Assembly: GCF_947626835.1 (NCBI RefSeq)
Contig: NZ_CANQTS010000001.1
Location: forward strand, 232,723 to 296,722
Length of the DNA stretch: 64,000 bases
Direction of reading: 5' to 3'
From: an uncultured Acinetobacter sp.
Lineage (GTDB): Bacteria; Pseudomonadota; Gammaproteobacteria; Pseudomonadales; Moraxellaceae
This document shows, piece by piece, positions 37,792-47,162 of this stretch. The notes beneath the pieces are model-generated. The model was not told where the DNA came from. It did not search any database and worked only from the letters and a program-made list of their open reading frames with translations. Each line of letters starts with the position of its first letter. The first letter of the stretch is position 1. The position numbers and the translations under genes are program-made.

Positions 37792-38508
37792 TTAGCTAAT
37801 TTTCTTAAATAAGAAGTCATTGATTTTATGACCTTCTTCTAAGCCACGACGCTCAAATTTGGTTTGTGGACGCCAATCTGGACGAGGATAGCTATTGCCT
37901 TTACCTGCCATATTTTCTAAACGCGGACGATTATCTAAGACATCTAACATCCATTCGGCATACGGTTCCCAATCCGTGGCTGAGTGGAAAGTACCGCCCA
38001 TTTCCAGCTTTTGTTCCACCAATGGCATACGATCATGTGATACAAAGCGACGCTTAAAGTGACGTTTCTTCTGCCATGGATCTGGGAAATACAACTGAAC
38101 CGCGTTAATGCTATTGTCTGGCATTTCACGTAGAACTTGAATGGCATCAGCATCTAATAAACGTAAGTTGGTCAAGCCTGCCATACCTGCTTCATACACG
38201 CATTGGGCAATCCCTGGTACATGCACTTCAATCCCAACATAGTTACGTTCGGGATTGGCTTTGGCCATCAACACCAATGAACGACCCATACCAAAACCAA
38301 TTTCTACGGTTAAGGGACGTTCTGGGTGTTCAAAATGTTGACGCAAGTCACCCACTGGATATTCCAAAATTAAGTGACCATATTGCTCAAGCGCAGTACG
38401 TTGTGAGGTATTGAGCGGCGTTGAACGGCGCATAAATGTCACAATTTCACGGTGCTCATTTAAATTTTCGAGCTCAACGACTGGCTGCTCTAGTTGATCG
38501 TTTGACAT
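37792..38508 (-). CDS. trmB: tRNA (guanine-N7-)-methyltransferase
   Basis: TrmB methylates G46 of tRNAs at N7 using SAM. The SAM motif VEIGFGMGRSLVLMA, the YVGIEVHVPG segment and the family signature LYFPDPWQKKRHFKRRFV are clear. ATG at 38508 gives 238 aa; the open frame to 38580 adds residues unlike the family. It is a single gene between two terminators. Confidence 0.95.
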   Translation of the reverse strand: MSNDQLEQPVVELENLNEHREIVTFMRRSTPLNTSQRTALEQYGHLILEYPVGDLRQHFEHPERPLTVEIGFGMGRSLVLMAKANPERNYVGIEVHVPGIAQCVYEAGMAGLTNLRLLDADAIQVLREMPDNSINAVQLYFPDPWQKKRHFKRRFVSHDRMPLVEQKLEMGGTFHSATDWEPYAEWMLDVLDNRPRLENMAGKGNSYPRPDWRPQTKFERRGLEEGHKINDFLFKKIS

Positions 38509-38588
38509 AATTTTGGCAAATCTAAAATAAATCGAATGCGGTATTTTAAGTCGTTCAAGCAACAAGTCAAATATTTTCACCGCTATCC

Positions 38589-38612
38589 AAAAAGCGCCAT
38601 TAAAATGGCGCT
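38589..38612 (-). terminator. Rho-independent terminator after the SulP gene
   Basis: The stem agcgccatt/aatggcgct is followed by U residues on the minus strand, directly beyond the SulP stop and upstream of trmB. Confidence 0.8.
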
Positions 38613-38621
38613 CGAAATGCT

Positions 38622-40079
38622 TTAAGAATGGGTAGGCGACTTGATCAAGCCCTGTGCGGCTTGGTGTAAGCCAATGAAAGTGACCTCTATACCACGTTGC
38701 TCAAATTGATCGCGTACTTTGTAGAGCATATTTAATGAAGTGACATCCCAAATATGCGCGTCACTTACATCAATTTCAACATGTTGAACGTGTATATCAA
38801 AGTCAAACAAATGGAAAAAACGTGTACTGCTACTAAAGAAAATTTGCCCACGAATCACATAACGACGTTGTTGATGGTGCTCGGTGTGGCTCACTTGTAC
38901 GGTGTGTTCAAGCGCGTTGATAAAAAATAAGGCTGACATTACAACCCCAATCAATACACCCAATGCCAAATTGTGGCTTATAAGCACCACAGCCACCACC
39001 GCAATCATAATCAAATTAAATTGGCGTGGATGCGATTTAAATTCTTGCACAGCAGTCCATTGAAAGGTGGTGAATGCCACCATGATCATAATGGCCACCA
39101 AGGCCGCCATTGGAATATAACTGAGCCACTCTTTAAAAAATACCACCAAACACAGTAAAAATACCCCTGCAACTAAGGTAGATAAACGCGTGCGTGCACC
39201 CGATTGGACATTAATTAAAGATTGCCCAATCATGGCACAACCTGCCATACCTCCCATACAGCCACTGATCATGTTGGCAAAACCTTGTCCGCAGCATTCT
39301 TGGTCACGGTCACTGGTGGTTTGGGTTATTTCATCCACCACTGTAGTGGTCATCATGGTTTCTAATAAACCCACTGTGGCTAAAGTTAAGGCATAGGGGA
39401 AAATAATGCTTAAAGTTTCAAAGTTTAAAGGAATATCAGGCCACAAAAAAATAGGCAAAGTTTCGGGAAATTGACCTAGGTCACTCACCGTACGTAAATC
39501 TGCGCCTAAAATAAGCGCAATCAAACTTAACACCACAATACAAACTAAAGGCGAGGGGATCAGCTTGCCAATTTTAGGCAACCGTGGAAACAAATAAATT
39601 AAAGCTAGACCTAAAGCCATTAAAGTAAAGGCTAGCGTATCCATTTGGCGTAATTCAGGGAGTTGCGCCATAAAAATTAAAATTGCCAAGGCATTTAAAA
39701 AGCCATAGACCACGGCTTGCGAGACAAAACGCATCAGTTTTGCCACTTGGAAGTAGCTGGCAATGACCTGAATCACACCAGTTAAAATGGTGGCTGCTAA
39801 TAAATACTGTAAACCATGCACTTTGACCAAAGTGATCATTAATAGCGCCATAGCCCCAGTGGCTGCTGAAATCATGGCAGGGCGACCGCCTAAAAAGGCA
39901 ATACTCACTGCAATACAAAATGAGGCATATAAACCGACTTGTGGGTCCACCCCAGCAATGGCAGAAAAGGCAATCGATTCAGGAATTAGGGCCAAGCCGA
40001 CCACTAAACCGGCCAAAATATCAGTACGAATGTTGGAAAACCATTCTTGTTTTTTCAAGCCAATCACAACAAATTTCAT
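38622..40079 (-). CDS. SulP family inorganic anion transporter
   Basis: The 485-residue protein has the SulP layout: about ten to twelve membrane segments beginning with [22 protein letters not shown] (the family signature near residue 25), then a C-terminal STAS domain (from about 400, [19 protein letters not shown]). Members carry sulfate, bicarbonate or dicarboxylates; the substrate is not readable. ATG at 40079 was preferred to the preceding TTG. Confidence 0.9.
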   Translation of the reverse strand: MKFVVIGLKKQEWFSNIRTDILAGLVVGLALIPESIAFSAIAGVDPQVGLYASFCIAVSIAFLGGRPAMISAATGAMALLMITLVKVHGLQYLLAATILTGVIQVIASYFQVAKLMRFVSQAVVYGFLNALAILIFMAQLPELRQMDTLAFTLMALGLALIYLFPRLPKIGKLIPSPLVCIVVLSLIALILGADLRTVSDLGQFPETLPIFLWPDIPLNFETLSIIFPYALTLATVGLLETMMTTTVVDEITQTTSDRDQECCGQGFANMISGCMGGMAGCAMIGQSLINVQSGARTRLSTLVAGVFLLCLVVFFKEWLSYIPMAALVAIMIMVAFTTFQWTAVQEFKSHPRQFNLIMIAVVAVVLISHNLALGVLIGVVMSALFFINALEHTVQVSHTEHHQQRRYVIRGQIFFSSSTRFFHLFDFDIHVQHVEIDVSDAHIWDVTSLNMLYKVRDQFEQRGIEVTFIGLHQAAQGLIKSPTHS

Positions 40080-40245
40080 CAAACTTTAAAGTGGCTATGG
40101 TAAAACAGCTTTATTGCAAAAAGCACCTGTAAATGACTTGAAAAATCAATCAATATCCCCGATAGTCAATGAGTGTAGTCGAACAAGCCATAAGATTGGG
40201 CTTGGCCAAGCTTAAACTAAAAAAAATACAAGGATTAGATCAAAG

Positions 40246-40857
40246 ATGAAACTGTATTATGCACCCGGTGCGTGTTCTTTAGCGGCACATATTATTTTAA
40301 ATGAAATTAACGTCGACTTTGATTTAGTACGCGTGGATTTAAAAACTCATCAAACCGAAAAAGGGCTAGATTATTATCAAATCAACCCCAAAGGTTATGT
40401 GCCGGCACTAGAAATTAATCCCGGTTTAATTTTGACCGAAATTGTCGCAATTTTGCCGTTCCTGGCGCAGCATGACCCAAAACAAGATTTGATTCCACCA
40501 TCAGGGTTTGGACGTGCCAAAGTACTAGAGTGGTTAGGTTATTTAAACTCAGAATTGCATGATGCTTATGCGGTGTTTTTCCAAGGTGAGCTAGATGATG
40601 CCGCCAAACAAAAAGGCTATGCTGAAATTGACCGTCTATTGACCTATATTGACAGTGCTATTGCCAAAAATGAACATGAATATTTAGTCGATGATAACTT
40701 CGGTCCTGCCGATGCTTACTTTTTTGTGCTGACCAACTGGTCTAAGCTGATTGGGCATGATCTCACCCCATATCCGCATGTTTTGGCCTTACGCAAAAAA
40801 GTGCGTCAACGTCAGTCAGTAGAAATTGCACTACGTGATGAAGGTTTAATTAAATAA
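40246..40857 (+). CDS. Glutathione S-transferase family protein
   Basis: The 203-residue protein has the thioredoxin-like N-terminal domain (MKLYYAPGACSLAAHI, typical of beta-class bacterial GSTs) and an all-helical C-terminal domain with the DNFGPADAYFFV motif. It would conjugate glutathione to electrophiles. A strong terminator follows. Confidence 0.9.
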   Translation: MKLYYAPGACSLAAHIILNEINVDFDLVRVDLKTHQTEKGLDYYQINPKGYVPALEINPGLILTEIVAILPFLAQHDPKQDLIPPSGFGRAKVLEWLGYLNSELHDAYAVFFQGELDDAAKQKGYAEIDRLLTYIDSAIAKNEHEYLVDDNFGPADAYFFVLTNWSKLIGHDLTPYPHVLALRKKVRQRQSVEIALRDEGLIK

Positions 40858-40866
40858 AGTTATTTT

Positions 40867-40893
40867 AAAAAGGACGCTGCAGCGTCCTTTTTT
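40867..40893. terminator. Bidirectional terminator
   Basis: A near-perfect palindrome (aaaaaggacgct, gc, agcgtccttttt) lies between the convergent GST and DUF423 genes. Confidence 0.9.
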
Positions 40894-41254
40894 ATACAAC
40901 TTTTCGGGCTTTCCACGCCAAATCTAGCCAAGCTGAAATCATGAGTGCCCCACCAATTGGGGTGATTGCACCTAAGCCGCGCGGTAAGCCAAGTGCCATG
41001 ATATATAACGAGCCACAAAATAAAACAATGCCCAGTTGCATCAAGATAAAACTACGTTTGATATTTAATTGAGGCTTCATGTGCATTAAGAGTGCTATCA
41101 ATAACATGCCTAAAGCATGATAAAAGAAATAGTCTGTGGCGGTTTGCCACCAACCAAGTTGTATCTCACTGGCACGCGCTTTTAAGCCATGTGCGCCAAA
41201 TGCACCTACCATGACGGCAAGCGCTAAATTAACTGCAGAAATTGTGATCCACAT
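40892..41254 (-). CDS. DUF423 family inner membrane protein
   Basis: The 120-residue protein has four hydrophobic segments and the family pattern GAFGAHGLKAR near the start, then YHALGMLL and GGALMISAWLDLA. This matches DUF423 (YgdD-like) proteins of unknown function. It follows rpoH on the minus strand, beyond a terminator. Confidence 0.87.
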   Translation of the reverse strand: MWITISAVNLALAVMVGAFGAHGLKARASEIQLGWWQTATDYFFYHALGMLLIALLMHMKPQLNIKRSFILMQLGIVLFCGSLYIMALGLPRGLGAITPIGGALMISAWLDLAWKARKVV

Positions 41255-41303
41255 GCTGATGTCATACAGGGAAAAATAGTTTACTCATCATAATACAGCA
41301 ATT

Positions 41304-41332
41304 AAAAAAAGGGCAACTTTGCCCTTTTTTTA
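41304..41332 (-). terminator. Rho-independent terminator after rpoH
   Basis: The stem agggcaa/ttgccct is flanked by A and T runs and overlaps the rpoH stop codon. Confidence 0.83.
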
Positions 41333-42199
41333 ATTGGATGACATGGCAACTTTAATCTTTTCCATGGCATTTTTTTCAAGCTGACGAATCCGTTCAGCAG
41401 AAACATTATATTCCGCTGCCAATTCATGCAGCGTTGATTTGTCGTCATCTAACCAGCGGCGTTGTAAGATATTACGTGAACGATCATCAAGTTGCTCCAT
41501 CGCATCGTGTAAAGCCGAGGTGCTTTGTTGCTCATAATCTTCATCTTCGGCTAAACGTGCCGGATCATAGCGGTTGTCTTCTAAATAAAGCGCGGGTGCA
41601 ACGTGAGTTGAACCTTCATCATCGTCATCACCTTGTGCTTCAAAGGCAGCATCATACGCGGTTAAACGACCTTCCATTTCTAAGACTTGCTCAGGCGTCA
41701 CATTTAAGTCATTGGCAATCGATTGCGCTTCATCGAGGGTGAGTTTTTTACTCGATTTTTTTAAGCTACGTAGATTAAAGAACAATTTACGCTGCGCTTT
41801 GGTAGTGGCAATTTTAACAATACGCCAATTACGAATCACATATTCATGAATTTCGGCTTTAATCCAATGCACAGCAAAAGACACCAAACGTACGCCCATA
41901 TTCGGGTCAAAACGTTTCACGGCTTTCATTAAGCCTAAGTTACCTTCTTGGATTAAATCGCCTTGCGGTAAACCGTAGCCTGCATAACTGCGGGCAATAT
42001 GTACTACAAAACGCAGATGTGACATTACCAACATTTTGGCAGCATCTAAATCTTGGTCATAGTAGTAACGTTCTGCAAGCTCTTTTTCTTGTTCAGCGCT
42101 CAGAATTGGAATTTGATTCACAGTACTAATATAAGCACCAAGATTAACGCCGGGCGCTGATAATGACAGGGGCATCAATTGATTGCGGCTGTCACTCAT
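41330..42199 (-). CDS. rpoH: RNA polymerase heat-shock sigma factor sigma-32
   Basis: RpoH directs RNA polymerase to heat-shock promoters. Regions 2 ([19 protein letters not shown]), the RpoH-box QRKLFFNLR and region 4 ([26 protein letters not shown]) are all present. Length 289 aa is normal. The ATG is preceded by AAGGAG. The upstream gap carries two inverted repeats that could affect rpoH expression. Confidence 0.96.
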   Translation of the reverse strand: MSDSRNQLMPLSLSAPGVNLGAYISTVNQIPILSAEQEKELAERYYYDQDLDAAKMLVMSHLRFVVHIARSYAGYGLPQGDLIQEGNLGLMKAVKRFDPNMGVRLVSFAVHWIKAEIHEYVIRNWRIVKIATTKAQRKLFFNLRSLKKSSKKLTLDEAQSIANDLNVTPEQVLEMEGRLTAYDAAFEAQGDDDDEGSTHVAPALYLEDNRYDPARLAEDEDYEQQSTSALHDAMEQLDDRSRNILQRRWLDDDKSTLHELAAEYNVSAERIRQLEKNAMEKIKVAMSSN

Positions 42200-42248
42200 G
42201 GATACTCCTTATAAGACAAGTTGTCTTTGCAATGGTTTTATCTTAAAG

Positions 42249-42323
42249 CCAATTGCCTTCATCATTAAGGACAATTGGGTAGAGATATGTAAATTAATCT
42301 ACATGATATTGGTTAAAACCAAT
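42249..42323. promoter_or_regulatory. Inverted repeats between the tusA-like gene and rpoH
   Basis: An 11-bp stem CCAATTG-CCTT/AAGG-A-CAATTGG with one bulge and a 7-nt loop (42249-42278) lies 50 nt upstream of the rpoH ATG. A second repeat, ATTGGTT-AA-AACCAAT (42308-42323), is perfect and touches the end of the TusA-like gene. Neither has a following U tract. Confidence 0.45.
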
Positions 42324-42547
42324 TATGTTTCAATGTGATAATGAAATTCTTGTGCTGAGATTTGCACCACGTCACATTGAAAATCATGTAGCGCACAATA
42401 GCGGCTTACGTCGGTTTGTGAATGTGGATCTGAGGATTTTAAAATCCATTGTCCAGCGGCTTGTTGTTTTAGGGCGCGCTTTAACATTAATAGAGGCATC
42501 GGACAGGGTTGCCCCATAGCATCAATCACGCGTGCAATTTGAGACAT
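42323..42547 (-). CDS. TusA-like sulfurtransferase
   Basis: The 74-residue protein is a TusA/YedF-type domain with the CPMP active-site motif (Cys15 of GQPCPMPLLMLK). TusA accepts sulfur as a persulfide and passes it on, for example in tRNA thiolation. The small size and lack of other domains fit TusA, but YedF/SirA-type relatives have the same signature. It lies upstream of rpoH on the same strand. Confidence 0.85.
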   Translation of the reverse strand: MSQIARVIDAMGQPCPMPLLMLKRALKQQAAGQWILKSSDPHSQTDVSRYCALHDFQCDVVQISAQEFHYHIET

Positions 42548-42910
42548 ACACAGCTTTACATCAATAAAAACTTAAAGTAAAGCTTAACAAAATTGCGCTC
42601 AAAGCCCAAGTTAAAAGCATTTTTTTGCCGATATATTTTTGATAAAAAATTAAATTTAAAACCAGATAAATCCAAAAAAAACCTACCAATCAAAGATAAG
42701 CCATGATAAGCTCGATGCCGTTGAGGATGTATTACAACAAATAAAAATTGTTTTAAACACCGCTCTACAAGTGGATGTACCGGGATTTTGTTGATAGTTT
42801 TACAGAATGATTACAAGCTTAGAAATAATAAATGTTTTTAACTTGTTTGCTCTGCTGTTTGCAACACCGGGTGGTCCTTCTTTTGAAAGAACTAAATTGA
42901 GGATTAACTT
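42548..42910. other. Long AT-rich gap upstream of the cold-shock gene
   Basis: This 363-bp stretch has no intact gene. A stop-free coding-like stretch ends at 42794 (separate entry). The last 110 bp probably hold the promoter and a long 5' leader of the cold-shock gene, as is common for csp mRNAs. The ribosome site is GAGGA about 8 nt before the ATG. Confidence 0.5.
42660..42794 (+). pseudogene. Possible coding remnant without start
   Basis: A frame open from after the stop at 42657 to the TGA at 42792 reads like a helical protein (KISHDKLDAVEDVLQQIKIV, then LNTALQVDVPGFC) but has no start codon. It could be the tail of a lost gene. The family is not recognised and chance cannot be excluded. 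Confidence 0.3.
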
Positions 42911-43123
42911 ATGACAGCTCGTGAACAAGGCGTTGTGAAGTGGTTTAACGATACTAAAGGCTTTGGCTTTATTCAACGCAACGGCGGCGACGATGTATTC
43001 GTTCATTTCCGTGCAATTCAAGGCGACGGCCACCGTTCACTTCGTGACGGCCAACGTGTTGAGTTCAGCGTAGTTAAAGGTCAAAAAGGCTTCCAAGCGG
43101 AAGAAGTACAACCTTTAGACTAA
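42911..43123 (+). CDS. Cold-shock protein (CspA family)
   Basis: The 70-residue protein is a single cold-shock domain with RNP1 (KGFGFI) and RNP2 (VFVHF) RNA-binding motifs. It acts as an RNA chaperone. A long AT-rich upstream region and its own terminator suit regulation through the leader. Which csp paralogue it is cannot be told here. Confidence 0.94.
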   Translation: MTAREQGVVKWFNDTKGFGFIQRNGGDDVFVHFRAIQGDGHRSLRDGQRVEFSVVKGQKGFQAEEVQPLD

Positions 43124-43142
43124 GCGATTTTGCTTGACGTCG

Positions 43143-43173
43143 AAACGCTCCAATATCTATTGGGGCGTTTTTT
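43143..43173 (+). terminator. Rho-independent terminator after the cold-shock gene
   Basis: A 12-13-bp stem (aaacgctccaata/tattggggcgttt with one G-U pair) runs into a T tract. Confidence 0.88.
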
Positions 43174-43218
43174 GTTTATAATCGTCTAAATTTGTCCATT
43201 TTCAATTAGAGCAACTCT

Positions 43219-44370
43219 ATGTCAGCTGGTTTTGAAACCTTAAATCTCCATCCGCAATTGAAACAGGCGATTGATGCCCTTGGCTTCACCTCTATGACGC
43301 CAATTCAAGAAAAGGTTTTAAAGTTTACCTTAGCAGGCCATGATGCGATTGGCCGTGCACAAACTGGTACAGGGAAAACAGCCGCATTTTTAGTAAGCGT
43401 CATCAATGATTTACTGACAAATCCAGTGCAAGGACAACGTTACCGCGGTGAGCCGCGTGCTTTAATTTTAGCACCAACGCGTGAATTGGCGCTGCAAATT
43501 GAAAGTGATGCCAAAGAGTTAACCCGCTTTTGTGGTTTAAATGTGGTGACGCTCTTAGGTGGTGTGGACTTTGAAAAGCAAAAAGCGCAACTCGATGCTA
43601 ATTTTGTCGATATTATTGTGGCAACACCGGGTCGTTTAATTGACCTTGTAGAGCAAAAAGAAGTCTGGTTGGATCAAATTGAATTTTTAGTGATTGACGA
43701 AGCCGATCGCTTATTGGACATGGGTTTTATTCCATCGGTCAAGCGTATTGTGCGTTATTCACCACGTAAAGAACAACGTCAGACCTTAATGTTCTCAGCT
43801 ACTTTTAGCTATGATGTGTTAAACCTCGCTCAGCAATGGTTATTTGAACCTGTCACAGTTGAAATTGAACCTGAAAAGAAAACCAATGCAGACGTCGAGC
43901 AACGTGTGTATATGGTGGCTAAATCAGATAAATATAAATTATTGCAAGAAATTTTACGTGATGAGCCAATTGAAAAGGTCATGATCTTTGCCAATCGTCG
44001 TGACCAAGTGCGTAAACTGTATGACCATTTAAAACAAGATGGTTATAAAGTGGTGATGCTCTCAGGTGAGATTGCTCAAGACAAACGCCTGAAAATGCTC
44101 GATCAATTTAAAAATGGGCAACATCATATTATGATCGCCACCGATGTGGCAGGTCGTGGTATTCATGTCGATGGCGTATCGCATGTGGTGAACTTTACCT
44201 TACCGGAACAATCAGATGATTATGTGCATCGTATTGGACGTACAGGACGTGCAGGGACACGAGGGGTGAGTATTAGTTTCTTATCAGAAGATGATGCGTT
44301 TTATCTCCCTGAAATTGAAAAAGCCATTGGTCAAAAACTCCCATTGACGCGTTTAGACGGCTATTGCTAA
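43219..44370 (+). CDS. DEAD-box RNA helicase (RhlB-like)
   Basis: The 383-residue protein has the full DEAD-box set: Q motif (FTSMTPIQ), Walker A AQTGTGKT, PTRELALQ, TPGRLID, DEAD, SAT and the C-terminal HRIGRTGRAG. It lacks the long basic tail of RhlE or SrmB and is closest in layout to RhlB, the helicase of the RNA degradosome. A TATAAT hexamer at 43177-43182 could be its -10 box, though a good -35 is not visible. It follows the cold-shock gene. Confidence 0.9.
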   Translation: MSAGFETLNLHPQLKQAIDALGFTSMTPIQEKVLKFTLAGHDAIGRAQTGTGKTAAFLVSVINDLLTNPVQGQRYRGEPRALILAPTRELALQIESDAKELTRFCGLNVVTLLGGVDFEKQKAQLDANFVDIIVATPGRLIDLVEQKEVWLDQIEFLVIDEADRLLDMGFIPSVKRIVRYSPRKEQRQTLMFSATFSYDVLNLAQQWLFEPVTVEIEPEKKTNADVEQRVYMVAKSDKYKLLQEILRDEPIEKVMIFANRRDQVRKLYDHLKQDGYKVVMLSGEIAQDKRLKMLDQFKNGQHHIMIATDVAGRGIHVDGVSHVVNFTLPEQSDDYVHRIGRTGRAGTRGVSISFLSEDDAFYLPEIEKAIGQKLPLTRLDGYC

Positions 44371-44381
44371 GTTAAAAGTAT

Positions 44382-44411
44382 AAAAAAACCGCTCGATTGA
44401 GCGGTTTTTTT
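44382..44411. terminator. Bidirectional terminator
   Basis: A ccgctc/gagcgg stem, loop gatt, with seven A and seven T on either side, lies between the convergent helicase and lipoprotein genes. Confidence 0.9.
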
Positions 44412-44417
44412 ATACCT

Positions 44418-44792
44418 CTATTGTGTGACACATTTAAAAGTCAGCACAGTTTGGTAATCATCATCGCGTGATAAGCCTGCGCTTTTACCGGCTAATCCAC
44501 CAATCATATCCGCTGCGGCTTGAATGACTTGACCGGTCTTTTCATTAACTACCCCTTTAAATGCACCGTTATAGCTGCTCTTTTCATTGACTAAAATGGG
44601 CGCGGCTTTACTGCCACAGGTTTTATTGGCTGCCGTAATGGCATTGTTTTTAGCAATGACTTGGCTTTTACCTAAGCCCATCACTTCATATTCATTGTTG
44701 ATATTTTGAATGGCAAGTGAGGTGGTCGGTTGTGAGGCACATGCGCTTAACACAAGGGCAGTGGCCGTGACACATAATGTAGCAAGTTTCAT
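44418..44792 (-). CDS. Small lipoprotein of unknown function
   Basis: The 124-residue protein has a lipoprotein signal with an LSAC lipobox (Cys18). The mature part contains two cysteines (NKTCGSK and FKCVTQ) that could pair. A central Gly/Ala-rich segment (GQVIQAAADMIGGLAGKSAG) may be a membrane-active or glycine-zipper-like helix. No named family recognised. Confidence 0.75.
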   Translation of the reverse strand: MKLATLCVTATALVLSACASQPTTSLAIQNINNEYEVMGLGKSQVIAKNNAITAANKTCGSKAAPILVNEKSSYNGAFKGVVNEKTGQVIQAAADMIGGLAGKSAGLSRDDDYQTVLTFKCVTQ

Positions 44793-44974
44793 GAGTTGTC
44801 CTTTTTATGTAAAAGCCTATTGCAGCATAAAATATCTCAATCACATGCAAGCGCTTGTATAGAAATTGCAATAGCACCTTGAACAATATAAAACAGCAAC
44901 GCGAAACATAGAGTAAATTTATCAGTTTATGCTAATCTTAAAAGATTGGTTAGAAACATAGACTTTAAGCTGCA

Positions 44975-45553
44975 ATGACAGACTCAACCCAAGATTTAAT
45001 TCATCAAAATATGCACCAACGCCAGTCGATTGGACAGTTGATTGAGCCTGCGCCGAATGCACAACAATTACAACAGGCCTTTGCCGCAGCTTTGACTGCA
45101 CCTGATCATCATCGTCTAAAGCCGACGCGTTTTGTGGTGATTGAACCTGAACAGCGTGCAGCATTTGGTGAGCTATTGTCACAAGCCTTAACCGATTTAG
45201 GTGAAAGTGAAGCTGCACAGATTGAACGCGTCAAGAATCATCCATTTCGTGCGCCTTTATTGGTGTTGGCATTAACTGAGTTTCAAGATCATCCCAAAGT
45301 GCCACATTTTGAACAAACTTTAAGTTCAGGGGCTGCGATTCAAAACTTTTTATTGTCCTTACAAGCCCAAGGTTTTGCCACCATGTGGCGCAGTGGCGCG
45401 GTGATTGAATCCAAACATTTTAAAACCAGTTTGGGCTTAAAACCGACGGATTTGATTTCAGGAATTATTTATATTGGCAGCGCAGCCAAAAGTATTGCAC
45501 CACGTCAGCCTGTGGAGCTGAGTGATTATGTCAGCACTTGGCAAGCAAAATAG
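44975..45553 (+). CDS. Nitroreductase family protein (YdjA-like)
   Basis: The 192-residue FMN protein begins with HQRQSIGQL, has the FMN-phosphate region LTAPDHHRLKPTRFVV and the GAAIQNFLLSLQAQGFATMWRSG stretch (split here only by length) typical of the minimal YdjA-like nitroreductases. The natural substrate is unknown. It is 9 bp upstream of gpsA, so the two are probably co-transcribed. Confidence 0.87.
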   Translation: MTDSTQDLIHQNMHQRQSIGQLIEPAPNAQQLQQAFAAALTAPDHHRLKPTRFVVIEPEQRAAFGELLSQALTDLGESEAAQIERVKNHPFRAPLLVLALTEFQDHPKVPHFEQTLSSGAAIQNFLLSLQAQGFATMWRSGAVIESKHFKTSLGLKPTDLISGIIYIGSAAKSIAPRQPVELSDYVSTWQAK

Positions 45554-45562
45554 GACTGTATT

Positions 45563-46636
45563 ATGAGTGAATTAAAATTTACCGACTTGCTTGATCCTGT
45601 AGTAACCAACCCTAAAACTGCCTTGCGAGTGACAGTGCTGGGTGGGGGAAGTTTTGGGACTGCCATGGCTAATACTGCGGCACGTAATGGCTGCGATACG
45701 ATGATTTGGATTCGTAATCCGGATGTGGCAGATGCCATTAACCAAACGCATTTGAATCAGCACTATTTGCCTGATTTTGTCTTAGAGCAAAATTTACGTG
45801 CTGAGTCGGATTTACAAACGGCAGTACGTGATCGCGATATTATTTTGGTGGCAATTCCAAGCCATTCTTTTCGTAGTGTGTTGCAGCAAATTAAACCTTT
45901 TATTACCTCGCAGGCAGTTATCTCTTTAACCAAAGGCATTGAAGCACAAAGCTTTAGCTTTATGAGTGATATTATCCGTGCCGAATTGCCAGAAGTACCG
46001 TATGGGGTGCTTTCAGGTCCTAATTTAGCGAAAGAAATTGTGGCAGGGCAGCCGGCAGGCACCGTGATTGCCAGTCAATCTGAATTGGTGCGTTATGCGG
46101 TACAACAAGCCTTACACAGTGCTTTATTTCGTGTCTTTGCCAGTGATGATGTACATGGGGTGGAATTGGGCGGTGCGCTTAAAAACATTTATGCCGTGGC
46201 TATGGGCATTGCAGCAGCGTATAACGTGGGTGAAAACACCAAAAGCATGTTGCTCACCCGTGCTTTGGCAGAAATGAGCCGTTTTGCAGTTAAACTTGGT
46301 GCTAATCCTTTAACCTTCTTAGGTTTATCTGGCGTGGGTGACTTGTTTGCCACCTGTAATAGTCCGTTAAGTCGCAATTATCAAGTCGGTTATGCATTAG
46401 GTAAAGGTAAAACCTTAGAACAAGCCACCACAGAGCTTGGGCAAACCGCAGAAGGCATCAATACCATTATTCAGGTGCGTAAACGCGCTGAAGAATTAGA
46501 TGTCTATATGCCAATCACCGCAGCTTTGTATGCTGTAGTCTTTGAAGGTGCACCACCTTTGAGTGTGGCAGTGTCGATGATGAAGACCGGACAACGCAGC
46601 GATGTTGAGTTTGTTTTACCGCATTATGCGGTTTAA
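45563..46636 (+). CDS. gpsA: Glycerol-3-phosphate dehydrogenase [NAD(P)+]
   Basis: GpsA reduces dihydroxyacetone phosphate to sn-glycerol 3-phosphate for phospholipid synthesis. The NAD motif GGGSFGTAMA is near residue 27; the catalytic lysine region GGALKNIYAVAMG and the LSGVGDLFATC segment are conserved. The 357-residue length is slightly above usual, with about 15 extra N-terminal residues. An AGGA site lies upstream of the ATG. Confidence 0.95.
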   Translation: MSELKFTDLLDPVVTNPKTALRVTVLGGGSFGTAMANTAARNGCDTMIWIRNPDVADAINQTHLNQHYLPDFVLEQNLRAESDLQTAVRDRDIILVAIPSHSFRSVLQQIKPFITSQAVISLTKGIEAQSFSFMSDIIRAELPEVPYGVLSGPNLAKEIVAGQPAGTVIASQSELVRYAVQQALHSALFRVFASDDVHGVELGGALKNIYAVAMGIAAAYNVGENTKSMLLTRALAEMSRFAVKLGANPLTFLGLSGVGDLFATCNSPLSRNYQVGYALGKGKTLEQATTELGQTAEGINTIIQVRKRAEELDVYMPITAALYAVVFEGAPPLSVAVSMMKTGQRSDVEFVLPHYAV

Positions 46637-46696
46637 ATCAGACGGTCATATTTGCGTTATACACTTAAGCACAATGAAAAATAAAAGGAATTTTGC

Positions 46697-47152
46697 ATGC
46701 AACTGACTTTAGTACGCCATGGCGAAGCCCATCCTGCACAACATGAACCTGATGAAAAACGTGCCCTAACCGAACGTGGTCACGCGCAAGCACAAGAAAC
46801 GGCTGCGGCAATTCATCCATGGATTCAACCTGAAGTATTTGTGGTAAGTCCTTTGGTTCGTGCGCAGCAAACCTTAGCTTATTTGCAAACTTGTTTTCCA
46901 AATGTACCTGTAGTGGTATGTGATGCCATTAAACCTGAAGATGATGCAAAAGTAGCAATTGAGTGGTTGTCACATTTACCGTATGAATCAATTGCGGTGG
47001 TGTGCCATATGAATGTGGTGGCCTATATGGAACAAATTTTACTGCAACAGCCGTTTCATGCTTTTCAATTGGCAGAGGCACGAGTCTATGAGCAAGCGGT
47101 CATCGCAGCAGGACTCTCAACCCGTACGCAGCAATTTATTCCACAGGCATAA
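46697..47152 (+). CDS. sixA: Phosphohistidine phosphatase SixA
   Basis: The 151-residue protein is a histidine phosphatase with the RHGEAHP motif at residues 7-13 (His8 nucleophile) and a late His in VVCHMN. SixA removes phosphate from phosphohistidine domains such as those of ArcB-type phosphorelays or the nitrogen PTS. It ends 10 bp before gspL. Confidence 0.88.
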   Translation: MQLTLVRHGEAHPAQHEPDEKRALTERGHAQAQETAAAIHPWIQPEVFVVSPLVRAQQTLAYLQTCFPNVPVVVCDAIKPEDDAKVAIEWLSHLPYESIAVVCHMNVVAYMEQILLQQPFHAFQLAEARVYEQAVIAAGLSTRTQQFIPQA

Positions 47153-47162
47153 GGCGAAATTG

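Noticed and set aside
46665..46901. A 78-codon minus-strand frame across the start of sixA
   Set aside because: It is antisense to sixA, whose RHGEAHP motif begins at once, and it has no supporting motif.
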